Source: an uncultured bacterium
Lineage (GTDB): Bacteria; Cyanobacteriota; Vampirovibrionia; Gastranaerophilales; Gastranaerophilaceae
Direction of reading: 5' to 3'
Length of the DNA: 7,765 bases
Assembly: GCA_902765655.1 (NCBI GenBank)
Contig: CACXAK010000047.1
Location: 1 to 7,765 of the forward strand
The notes below the pieces were generated by a model, which worked only from the letters and a program-made list of their open reading frames with translations, searched no databases and was not told the origin of the DNA. Made by a program: the position numbers and the translations under genes. Positions 1 to 5,464 of the stretch are shown piece by piece; the stretch's first letter is position 1, and each line of letters begins with the position of its first letter.

Positions 1-1
1 A

Positions 2-388
2 GGAACCTATATTCGTTCTATTGCTTACGATATAGGTCAGAAATTAAATTGCGGAGGACACTTAATTGCATTGGAACGTACAAAAGCAGGCATGTTTTGT
101 CTTGAAAATTCCATAAAATTAGAAAATATAAATACCACTGATGATGTGATAAAAAAAATAATTAATCCCTTGGATGTATTACCATTTCCGCGTTACATTC
201 TTGATGTTTCCGAAAAGGAAAAAGTTATGCACGGTATGCCAATTGAGTGTATCTCTGGACATTTGACTAACTCGTCTTCAGTTTTGTCAGAACATGTTGT
301 ATTTGCGGTTTATAGTGGTAAAATGGTTGCAGTTGGTATTAAAGAAAATAATGTTATAAAAATAAAGAAGGTGTTTGAAGTATTATGA
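2..388 (+). CDS. truB: tRNA pseudouridine-55 synthase TruB, C-terminal part (5' end outside window)
   Basis: TruB isomerises U55 to pseudouridine in the T-loop of tRNAs, acting in the cytoplasm. The open frame runs in from the window edge, so the N-terminal catalytic half with the active-site aspartate is not visible. The first codons read GTYIRSIAYDIGQ, followed by CGGHLIALERTKAGMF. Both are signature blocks of the end of the TruB catalytic domain. The last ~75 residues, with LDVSEKEKVMHGMPI and a final VIKIKKVFEVL, fit the small PUA-like RNA-binding domain of TruB. A TTG at 71 could be misread as a start, but the TruB homology upstream of it shows it is internal. The stop (TGA 386-388) overlaps the ATG of the next gene (ATGA), which implies translational coupling and a shared operon. 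Confidence 0.93.
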   Translation, partial: GTYIRSIAYDIGQKLNCGGHLIALERTKAGMFCLENSIKLENINTTDDVIKKIINPLDVLPFPRYILDVSEKEKVMHGMPIECISGHLTNSSSVLSEHVVFAVYSGKMVAVGIKENNVIKIKKVFEVL

Positions 389-1227
389 AAAAATTAGTTT
401 TATTGTTGGGATTATTGATTGTAAGTCAAATTGCATCTTTTGGTGCAGAGTGTAAATATACCTGTGTTGAACCGTATAATATGAATAATAAATTCTCCTC
501 ATTTATAAGCAGTATTACCGGTTTGAATTTCACAAGAACTAAAATTACCGAAGCTGTAATGAAAAAATCTATTAATAAAAGTGTTAAAGGCGGGAAATTA
601 AATGTAGATATTGATTCATACAGTGCTAAAGATTTGTCTAACGGAATATTTAAATCTCTGAATATTACGGGTAAGAATGTAAGCATTGATGATATTTATA
701 TAACATCTGTAGAATTAAAATCTTTGTGTGAATTTAATTACATAGAGTACGATAAAAACGGTAATATGGGCTTTAAAGAAGATTTTCCAATGTCGTTTGA
801 AATTACAATGTCTGATGAAGATTTAAATAAAACCATGCAGTCAGAAAAATATAAAAAGGTTATAAATGATGTTAATAAACTTGGTTTTGGCGGGATAAAG
901 GTTTCATCAACACAGGCATCATTAAGAGGTAATAAATTCTATTATGCATTTGTTGTTAGTATTCCGTTTATGAAGGATAAGAAAATCGAGTTAACTGCAG
1001 ATATAAATGTAAAAAACGGCGAAATAGATTTTGAAAATACGAGATTGGTTTCAAATTCATTCAATCTTGATCTTAAAAAAGTCAATTTTATTATGAATTA
1101 CCTGAATCCTCTTGATTTTTCCGTAAATATTTTCGACAATAAAGATGCAAAAGTTTACATAAGGAATCTTTCAATAAAAAATAATATAATAATTATGGAT
1201 GGAGTAATTATTATCCCTAAGGATTAG
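385..1227 (+). CDS. Secreted DUF2993 (LmeA-like) family protein
   Basis: This 280-residue protein has a clear Sec signal peptide: MKK, then a hydrophobic stretch at residues 4-19, with likely cleavage near SFGA (18-21). There is no proper lipobox before C23. The mature part shows the pattern of the DUF2993 family: amphipathic beta strands around KDLSNGIFKSLNITGKNV (82-99), SVELKSL (108-114), then SFEITMSDEDLN (137-148), where the family often has a T/S-E/D-x-DLN motif before a second set of strands ending in MDGVIII. The characterised actinobacterial member LmeA binds phospholipids and supports cell-envelope glycolipid maturation, and cyanobacteria carry many uncharacterised members. A role outside the inner membrane in envelope lipid handling is inference. 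The ATG overlaps the truB stop. A possible ribosome site GAAGGTG lies at 367-373, rather far upstream, which fits coupling to truB. Confidence 0.72.
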   Translation: MKKLVLLLGLLIVSQIASFGAECKYTCVEPYNMNNKFSSFISSITGLNFTRTKITEAVMKKSINKSVKGGKLNVDIDSYSAKDLSNGIFKSLNITGKNVSIDDIYITSVELKSLCEFNYIEYDKNGNMGFKEDFPMSFEITMSDEDLNKTMQSEKYKKVINDVNKLGFGGIKVSSTQASLRGNKFYYAFVVSIPFMKDKKIELTADINVKNGEIDFENTRLVSNSFNLDLKKVNFIMNYLNPLDFSVNIFDNKDAKVYIRNLSIKNNIIIMDGVIIIPKD

Positions 1228-1241
1228 GCAGGTGTTTATAA

Positions 1242-1853
1242 ATGAATAAAAATCAAAAAATTTTATTGCTATTTATCGGCCTTTGCATGTTTTTGGTGAT
1301 AGGTGTTGTTACATTTAATGTATTTATGCCTAAAAAGACTATAAAAGCTGATGATATAGAGGTTTCAAGACGTAGTTTAAAAGAAGATGTACAAGAACTT
1401 CAGGGGCAAAAGCCTGAGATTAAGACAAAAGAGTACGTAAATGTATATTTTGTTGGTAAAAATGAGCATGGTGAAGAAATTTACAAAGCAGTAAAAAGGC
1501 AATATAGTTCGGATGTAGATGGCTCAAAAATTAAATTTTCTGTTCAGGCACTTGTTAATGGTCCAAAGCCCGAGGAAAGACAAAGAGGAGTTTATAGTGA
1601 AATTCCTCATTCTGCGCAAGTGATAAATGTTTCAGAATATAAAGACAGAGTTGTTGTGAATTTAAATTCTTCATTTGTCAATGAAGGAGGAGCAGATAGT
1701 TTATATAAAAGGTTATATCAGTTGATAAAAACCGTAAATCTGAATTCTGATTTGCCTGTGTATTTGTACATTGATGGGCATAAGGCTGATGTTTTGGGCG
1801 GCGAAGGTATAATGATAAATCAGCCGTTGAGTAGTTCCTCGTTGGAAAATTAG
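1242..1853 (+). CDS. Membrane-anchored GerMN-domain protein
   Basis: The protein has 203 residues. A single N-terminal membrane segment (about 7-29, hydrophobic after NKNQK) is followed by a charged, probably flexible linker (30-62) and a GerMN domain (about 64-192). The domain is recognised by YVNVYFV at its start, the ALVNGPKPEE block (103-112), the VINVSEYKDRVVVNLNSSF strand pair (128-145) and the LPVYLYIDGHKADVLGG ending (171-187). GerMN was named from Bacillus spore germination proteins, but the domain is widespread in non-sporulating bacteria including cyanobacteria, usually on the outer face of the membrane in envelope or peptidoglycan contexts. It follows the DUF2993 gene by 14 nt, so the two may form an envelope pair. 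Nothing here implies sporulation. The domain assignment is firm; the cellular role is unknown. Confidence 0.82.
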   Translation: MNKNQKILLLFIGLCMFLVIGVVTFNVFMPKKTIKADDIEVSRRSLKEDVQELQGQKPEIKTKEYVNVYFVGKNEHGEEIYKAVKRQYSSDVDGSKIKFSVQALVNGPKPEERQRGVYSEIPHSAQVINVSEYKDRVVVNLNSSFVNEGGADSLYKRLYQLIKTVNLNSDLPVYLYIDGHKADVLGGEGIMINQPLSSSSLEN

Positions 1854-1857
1854 TAAA

Positions 1858-2133
1858 ATGGAAGATCAAGTAAAAGATTTAGAATATTATTTAAATTTGA
1901 ATTGGACTCTGATTGAGGGGCAGGATTTGGATTTTGAGGGTAATCCATATTGGTATATAGAAATCAAAGAAATCCCGAGTTTCACGTTTTGTGCAAAAAC
2001 ATTGGCAAGAGCAAGAGAAAATTATAAACGCCAGTTGAAATTGTCTTTAATGGTCATGCTTGAAAATAATGAGCATATTGTAGAACCGGGCGAAGAAGAT
2101 GATGAACCGGATTGGGAAAGCCTTTGTCCTTAG
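1858..2133 (+). CDS. HicB-like small protein, orphan (no HicA seen)
   Basis: This 91-residue protein has a central part resembling the HicB antitoxin fold: a strand with WTLIEGQDLDFEGNPYWYIEI, then EIPSFTFCAKTLARARENYK (38-57), matching the pattern x-P-x-[FC]-x-x-x-x-T-x-x-x-A-x-x-N of HicB helices, and a long helix to about residue 70. A HIVEPGEEDDEP tail recalls the IPEP-like end of HicB proteins. The C-terminus is strongly acidic (residues 79-87) and ends in WESLCP. No HicA toxin (short, with a G-S-H motif) is present on either side, and there is no C-terminal DNA-binding domain, so an intact toxin-antitoxin pair is not supported. It starts 4 nt after the GerMN stop with only a weak ribosome site, so it is probably translated by reinitiation. 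The fold assignment is a pattern match by eye. Confidence 0.5.
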   Translation: MEDQVKDLEYYLNLNWTLIEGQDLDFEGNPYWYIEIKEIPSFTFCAKTLARARENYKRQLKLSLMVMLENNEHIVEPGEEDDEPDWESLCP

Positions 2134-2135
2134 GA
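2132..2135 (+). promoter_or_regulatory. Ribosome binding site of the methyltransferase gene
   Basis: AGGA lies inside the end of the upstream gene, overlapping its TAG stop. It is 7 nt from the ATG at 2143 but only 4 nt from the in-frame TTG at 2140. The spacing therefore favours ATG 2143 as the start. Confidence 0.6.
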
Positions 2136-2142
2136 TGTATTG

Positions 2143-4035
2143 ATGTCGAATGATAATTTTGTATCTTTAGCTTATATTTGTGATGTATTGCATATTTCTG
2201 TTGCAACGGCTCGTAATTGGATAAAATTAAACAAACTTACTCCGCAAATATTTAAAAACGGGAAGCCGTATTTCTCGCAGGATTATTGTAATGAACTTTT
2301 GCAAAAGATCGTAACAAATGAGAATAATAATTTAAAAAGTCGTCGTAACAAGTCATTTTTGTCCGGAGGGGTCCTATATGATTCTTATTTGTCAAAAGAT
2401 TCTTCTAATTTGCTGATTGCTCAAAATTTGTATAAATATATGACAAATAGAATATCTAATATGAGTGATGACGAATTAGAACATGTTATCTGTTATTATG
2501 CGAAAGAGCTACTAAGCCAGGTTTTTGGTGCAGGTAATTCTGATTGTGATTTTTTGTATAAAAGTTTAAAATACTCAGATAATATTGTTCAAACATATCC
2601 GGAATTAAAAAATTATAAATTTATATATAATTCTGACGAGGATATTTTGGGCTTTTTGTATATGTCGCTGAAAAATATTTCTGACAGAAAAAACAAAGGA
2701 GCATATTATACTCCGAATACCGTAGTGAAACGATTAATTGAATCTGTATTCAAAAATTATGCGGGTGGAACTATTGTTGACCCTTGTTGCGGGAGCGGTA
2801 ATTTTATATTGCATCTCCCACAAAATATTAAGCCAGCCAATATTTATGCCGGAGATATTGATGAATTAAGTATTAAAATTGCAAGAGTGAATTTTGCATT
2901 AAAATATAAAATCACAGATAAAAATTTCCTTTATAATCATATTAAGATTTCAGACTTTTTAAGAGAATCTCAGCATATCAAGTATGACTATATAATTGGG
3001 AATCCCCCCTGGGCATTTAATTTCGATAGTAAATACAAAAATTTTTTGCGTAATAATTTTTTATCTGCAAAAGGAAACAATATAGAGTCTTACGATGTTA
3101 TAACCGAACATTCTCTGAACAAATTAAATAAGGGAGGCACTGTAGCATTTGTTTTGCCCGAAGCTATTCTAAATGTCAAATGCCATAGGGATATTCGAAA
3201 TTTTATTTTGAAAAAAGGTTCAATAAAATATTTGGACTATCTTGGAGAAATATTCCCTGGTGTACAATGCCCAAGTATTATATTGCAAATTGAATATTCA
3301 GCTTTGCCATTCAGCACAAAAGGTATGTGTGTTAAAACAACTAAAAAGAATTTTATAATTAGCTCTGAACGCAGAACTGACAGTGATATTTTTAACTTTA
3401 AATGTGATGATAATGAATATGAGTTATCAGAAAAAATTGAAAATATTCCAAATAAAGTATATCTGAAGGATAACGCACTTTTTGCTCTTGGTATTGTGAC
3501 AGGCGATAATTTAAAATATATATCAAAAGAAAGAAAATCAAATAATGAAAAAGTATTAAAAGGAGCTGATATTGAAAAATTCAGAATAAAAAATGGCGGT
3601 AACTACATTGTTTACGAGCCGAAAAACTTTCAGCAGTGTGCCAAGACTGAAATTTATCGTGCCAAAGAGAAACTGGTATATAAATTCATATCTAAAAGCC
3701 CGGTATTTGCCTATGATGATGAGCAAACTCTTACCTTAAACAGTTGTAATATTCTTATTCCAAAAATTGACGGACTCAACATTAAATATGTTATGGCTAT
3801 ATTGAATTCTTCGGTTATTCAGTTTTATTTTAAAAAGAAATTTAATTCCGTCAAAGTCTTGCGTTCTCATATTGAACAAATTCCGATTCCTTTTGTTGGG
3901 ATGGATATTCAAAGGCCGCTTATTAATATGGTCGATAAATATTTGAAAACTAATTCTAAATCTGAAAAAATATTGGAGCAGATTGACTTATATTGCCGTA
4001 AATTATATAATTTTGATGAGGTAGCAGGAGAGTAG
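2143..4035 (+). CDS. N6-adenine DNA methyltransferase with N-terminal HTH and TaqI-like C-terminal domain
   Basis: This 630-residue protein uses S-adenosylmethionine to methylate adenine in DNA. Residues ~5-55 form a MerR/excisionase-like helix-turn-helix (FVSLAYICDVLHISVATARNW, then KNGKPYFSQDY). A helical linker of ~120 residues follows. The methylase core is of the gamma/Eco57I-like order: motif X region GAYYTP (186-191), SAM-binding motif I DPCCGSGNF (213-221), acidic GDID (237-240), and catalytic motif IV NPPW (287-290), then GGTVAFVLPEAIL. From about residue 437 on, the sequence resembles the TaqI C-terminal target-recognition domain (LGIVTGDN, VLKGADIEKF, NSSVIQFYFKKKF, IEQIPIPF). I see no PD-(D/E)xK or HNH nuclease motif and no neighbouring restriction gene, so it looks like a solitary or regulatory methylase rather than a type IIG enzyme. 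Start chosen by the AGGA spacing. It sits 9 nt after the HicB-like gene and 3 nt before the ThiF-like gene. Confidence 0.88.
   Translation: MSNDNFVSLAYICDVLHISVATARNWIKLNKLTPQIFKNGKPYFSQDYCNELLQKIVTNENNNLKSRRNKSFLSGGVLYDSYLSKDSSNLLIAQNLYKYMTNRISNMSDDELEHVICYYAKELLSQVFGAGNSDCDFLYKSLKYSDNIVQTYPELKNYKFIYNSDEDILGFLYMSLKNISDRKNKGAYYTPNTVVKRLIESVFKNYAGGTIVDPCCGSGNFILHLPQNIKPANIYAGDIDELSIKIARVNFALKYKITDKNFLYNHIKISDFLRESQHIKYDYIIGNPPWAFNFDSKYKNFLRNNFLSAKGNNIESYDVITEHSLNKLNKGGTVAFVLPEAILNVKCHRDIRNFILKKGSIKYLDYLGEIFPGVQCPSIILQIEYSALPFSTKGMCVKTTKKNFIISSERRTDSDIFNFKCDDNEYELSEKIENIPNKVYLKDNALFALGIVTGDNLKYISKERKSNNEKVLKGADIEKFRIKNGGNYIVYEPKNFQQCAKTEIYRAKEKLVYKFISKSPVFAYDDEQTLTLNSCNILIPKIDGLNIKYVMAILNSSVIQFYFKKKFNSVKVLRSHIEQIPIPFVGMDIQRPLINMVDKYLKTNSKSEKILEQIDLYCRKLYNFDEVAGE
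4026..4030 (+). promoter_or_regulatory. Ribosome binding site of the ThiF-like gene
   Basis: AGGAG lies in the last codons of the methyltransferase gene. It is 8 nt from the ATG at 4039 and 5 nt from an in-frame TTG at 4036, so ATG 4039 is preferred. The overlap with the upstream coding sequence supports translation from one transcript. Confidence 0.65.
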
Positions 4036-4038
4036 TTG

Positions 4039-4866
4039 ATGGATAATTTATTTTATAATTCATATACATTATTTTCTGATGAAAATATTAAGAAAATAAA
4101 AAATGCAAGGATTGCGATTGCAGGGATTGGCGGTGTTGGTTCTATCGCTACTGAAATGCTTACGAGATTGGGCGTAAATAATATCAAAGTAGCCGATCCG
4201 GATATATATCAGGAACAGAATTTGAACAGGCAGCTTTTTTCAACAATTGAAACAATTGGAAAAAATAAAGCATTGGCTGCAAAAGAACGTATATTATCTG
4301 TAAATCCTGATTGTAATGTGGAAGTATTTGATAAAGGCGTGACATTAGATAATGTCGATGCTTTTTGTAGTAATGCAGATGTAGTGTTGGCTTTAAATGA
4401 TACGGAATCAATAAAAGTTTTGCTCCATAAAGTTGCGAAATCAAAACATATACCTGTGGTAATGGGCTCACGTGCTACTCTTGACAAGTCCAGGTGGTGT
4501 GTTCGCGGTAAAATTTGGAATTATAATGCCAATCCGGATTTGCCGACTTTTGGCTCAACAAATCATCCTGATTTGGACAAGTACTCAGTTGAAGAGCTGA
4601 CTCCTGAAATTTTATCTGATTATGACAAATATATCAAGAATAAAAAAATTAGTACCTTCCAAAAATCAGCAAATGAGGGGAATGATAATTATTTTAAAAC
4701 TATTACTAAATCCGAATTGAATAAAAAATTGGCAAGTGTCAATGATGCATATAACAGAAACGTTTGTGCTGTCATTGCTAACACTGCCGGGTGTCTTGCT
4801 GCAACAGTTGCTATGCGCTACATTATCGGATGTCCGCAGGAAGAAATTAAAGTTGACTTAATTTAG
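4039..4866 (+). CDS. ThiF/MoeB/HesA-family E1-like adenylyltransferase
   Basis: This 275-residue member of the E1-like family normally uses ATP to adenylate the C-terminus of a ubiquitin-like sulfur carrier or another carboxylate. The nucleotide-binding elements are intact: GIGGVG (29-34), the acidic strand end ADPDIYQEQNLNRQLFS (52-68) with D53/D55, N61, R64 and Q65, the lysine in GKNKA (74-78), and ALND (118-121), where E1 enzymes carry the Mg/ATP-proximal aspartate. The C-terminal ANTAGCLAATVAMRYIIG matches the helix that closes this fold in MoeB-like proteins. There are no paired CxxC zinc motifs, so it is not a canonical MoeB or ThiF. C154 (RWCVRG) is the nearest candidate for a catalytic cysteine. 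A divergent middle segment (about 165-235) is rich in Lys/Asn/Asp. TcdA (t6A dehydratase) is the nearest alternative. No ThiS/MoaD-like partner is nearby. It is the last gene of the operon, 3 nt after the methylase. Confidence 0.83.
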   Translation: MDNLFYNSYTLFSDENIKKIKNARIAIAGIGGVGSIATEMLTRLGVNNIKVADPDIYQEQNLNRQLFSTIETIGKNKALAAKERILSVNPDCNVEVFDKGVTLDNVDAFCSNADVVLALNDTESIKVLLHKVAKSKHIPVVMGSRATLDKSRWCVRGKIWNYNANPDLPTFGSTNHPDLDKYSVEELTPEILSDYDKYIKNKKISTFQKSANEGNDNYFKTITKSELNKKLASVNDAYNRNVCAVIANTAGCLAATVAMRYIIGCPQEEIKVDLI

Positions 4867-5174
4867 TGCTTTATAGTTTCATTAATTATACTTTTAAAAA
4901 TTCTGACGAACCTGTTTACTTTGTCTTCTACAGTTGGGTATGCGTCTATATTGTTTGAAAATGATGCCGATTTTTCTCCGAGTATTTTGTTATTGCCAAT
5001 TATTATAAAATGATCATCCCCTATTGTTGAACTCTGGTTATGCTTAAATGTCAGATGCGGATATTCGTTTGTTCTTTCTTTGAATAATTTAAAAATTTCC
5101 GTATTTGTATTTGATAAATCACAAGTACTAAATTTTGCCCCAAAAGATATGTTGTTGATGCAGTTTGTTTTCAT
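4863..5174 (-). CDS. Hypothetical protein with N-terminal ISFG tag (Gastranaerophilales-type)
   Basis: I do not recognise a domain in this 103-residue protein. Visible features are a short N-terminus NNISFGAKF (7-15), mixed polar body, a likely beta hairpin around DDHFIIIGNNKILG, and a C-terminal helix (TVEDKVNRFVRIFKSIINET). There is no signal peptide or membrane segment. The ISFG tag near the start recurs, to my knowledge, in many uncharacterised proteins of gut Melainabacteria. It has a good own promoter (5199-5226) and a ribosome site AAAGGGA (minus strand, 5181-5187) 6 nt before the ATG, so it is a real, independently expressed gene. Its stop codon interlocks with that of the convergent ThiF-like gene (4-nt overlap). 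Confidence 0.72.
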   Translation of the reverse strand: MKTNCINNISFGAKFSTCDLSNTNTEIFKLFKERTNEYPHLTFKHNQSSTIGDDHFIIIGNNKILGEKSASFSNNIDAYPTVEDKVNRFVRIFKSIINETIKH

Positions 5175-5180
5175 GATATA

Positions 5181-5187
5181 TCCCTTT
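5181..5187 (-). promoter_or_regulatory. Ribosome binding site of the 103-residue hypothetical gene
   Basis: On the minus strand AAAGGGA stands 6 nt before the ATG at 5174-5172. It is a strong Shine-Dalgarno match for this AT-rich sequence and fixes the start. Confidence 0.65.
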
Positions 5188-5198
5188 GTATATCTAAT

Positions 5199-5226
5199 AT
5201 TATATATAAAGCAAAAATTATATCAA
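5199..5226 (-). promoter_or_regulatory. Sigma-70-type promoter of the 103-residue hypothetical gene
   Basis: On the minus strand the -35 box TTGATA (5226-5221) is separated by 16 nt from a perfect -10 box TATAAT (5204-5199). The predicted transcript starts near 5192, giving a leader of about 17 nt that holds the ribosome site. The promoter lies just downstream of the 6S-like RNA, so the gene need not depend on readthrough from it. Confidence 0.62.
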
Positions 5227-5238
5227 GTAATAAATAAT

Positions 5239-5261
5239 AAAAATAAAAAGTCCCATTCAGG
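5239..5261 (-). terminator. Probable 3' end / T-tract of the 6S-like RNA
   Basis: On the minus strand the 3' strand of the RNA closing stem (5261-5249) runs directly into TTTTTATTTTT (5249-5239). Stem plus U-tract is a plausible intrinsic stop, but the pairing partner is ~150 nt upstream rather than in a local hairpin, so the mechanism is uncertain. Confidence 0.38.
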
Positions 5262-5431
5262 CGGATTTTGTTACCTGCTGTTCTCCTGCAGGTGGGTGAG
5301 AACCCTGAGTAATCCGTTTCCCGCTGGCGATTTTATATCGGCGGGTATACTTCAACCTCATTGGAGTTAACTCTCCCTATTTATATAAATGTAGGAACAA
5401 AATTAACACCTGATGGAACTGAACACAGTTT
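5242..5431 (-). ncRNA. ssrS: Probable 6S RNA (RNA polymerase regulator)
   Basis: 6S RNA mimics an open promoter and sequesters housekeeping RNA polymerase. Read on the minus strand, this segment folds into one long rod. The closing stem AGTTCCATCAGG (5420-5409) pairs with CCTGAATGGGACT (5261-5249) in 12 pairs, including one G-U and one bulged base. A second stem ATTTTGTT (5403-5396) pairs perfectly with AACAAAAT (5272-5265) and extends through CCT/AGG. A central bubble follows (5390-5378 opposite 5293-5279). A distal arm GGGAGAG (5377-5371) pairs with CTCACCC (5300-5294), with further pairing inward, and ends in an apical GC-rich hairpin (5345-5320). The 5' sequence GTTCC-ATCAGGTGTT resembles the conserved TTCCCTGAGGTGTTCG start of known 6S RNAs. 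A -10 box lies upstream and a T-tract follows. It is GC-richer than its surroundings and no believable ORF fills it. The ends are estimates. Confidence 0.68.
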
Positions 5432-5438
5432 AACATAT

Positions 5439-5444
5439 ATTATA
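5439..5444 (-). promoter_or_regulatory. -10 box upstream of the 6S-like RNA
   Basis: On the minus strand a perfect TATAAT predicts a start near 5431, about 11 nt before the closing stem of the RNA. The -35 region is poor (best near 5463-5468, TTAATG at 18 nt spacing). The surroundings are very AT-rich, so a chance match is possible. Confidence 0.42.
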
Positions 5445-5464
5445 TATCTTGGCAACTAAATTCA

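Noticed and set aside
71..388. Independent 105-residue gene starting at TTG 71
   Set aside because: TruB motifs continue upstream in the same frame to the window edge, so the TTG is an internal leucine codon.
426..686. Minus-strand open frame inside the DUF2993 gene
   Set aside because: It is an antisense shadow of a gene with signal peptide and family pattern on the plus strand.
1858..2133. Complete HicAB toxin-antitoxin module
   Set aside because: No HicA-like ORF exists on either side; the flanks are fully occupied by the GerMN and methylase genes.
4184..4487. Two minus-strand open frames inside the ThiF-like gene
   Set aside because: They are antisense shadows of a conserved coding region, with no ribosome site or recognisable protein.
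5080..5370. Plus-strand 96-codon open frame
   Set aside because: It overlaps a well-supported minus-strand gene, its promoter and the structured RNA, has no ribosome site, and its translation is unlike any protein family I know.
5249..5420. The structured RNA read on the plus strand (GGGT-GAGA-ACCC gives a GNRA tetraloop there)
   Set aside because: On the plus strand there is no T-tract after the closing stem and only a poor promoter, and one closing pair becomes C-A. The minus strand gives G-U there, a -10 box, a U-tract and the 6S-like 5' sequence. It cannot be fully excluded.
5242..5431. Riboswitch or leader for the 103-residue gene
   Set aside because: A strong separate promoter (5199-5226) stands between this RNA and the gene, and none of the common riboswitch consensus cores I checked by eye is present.
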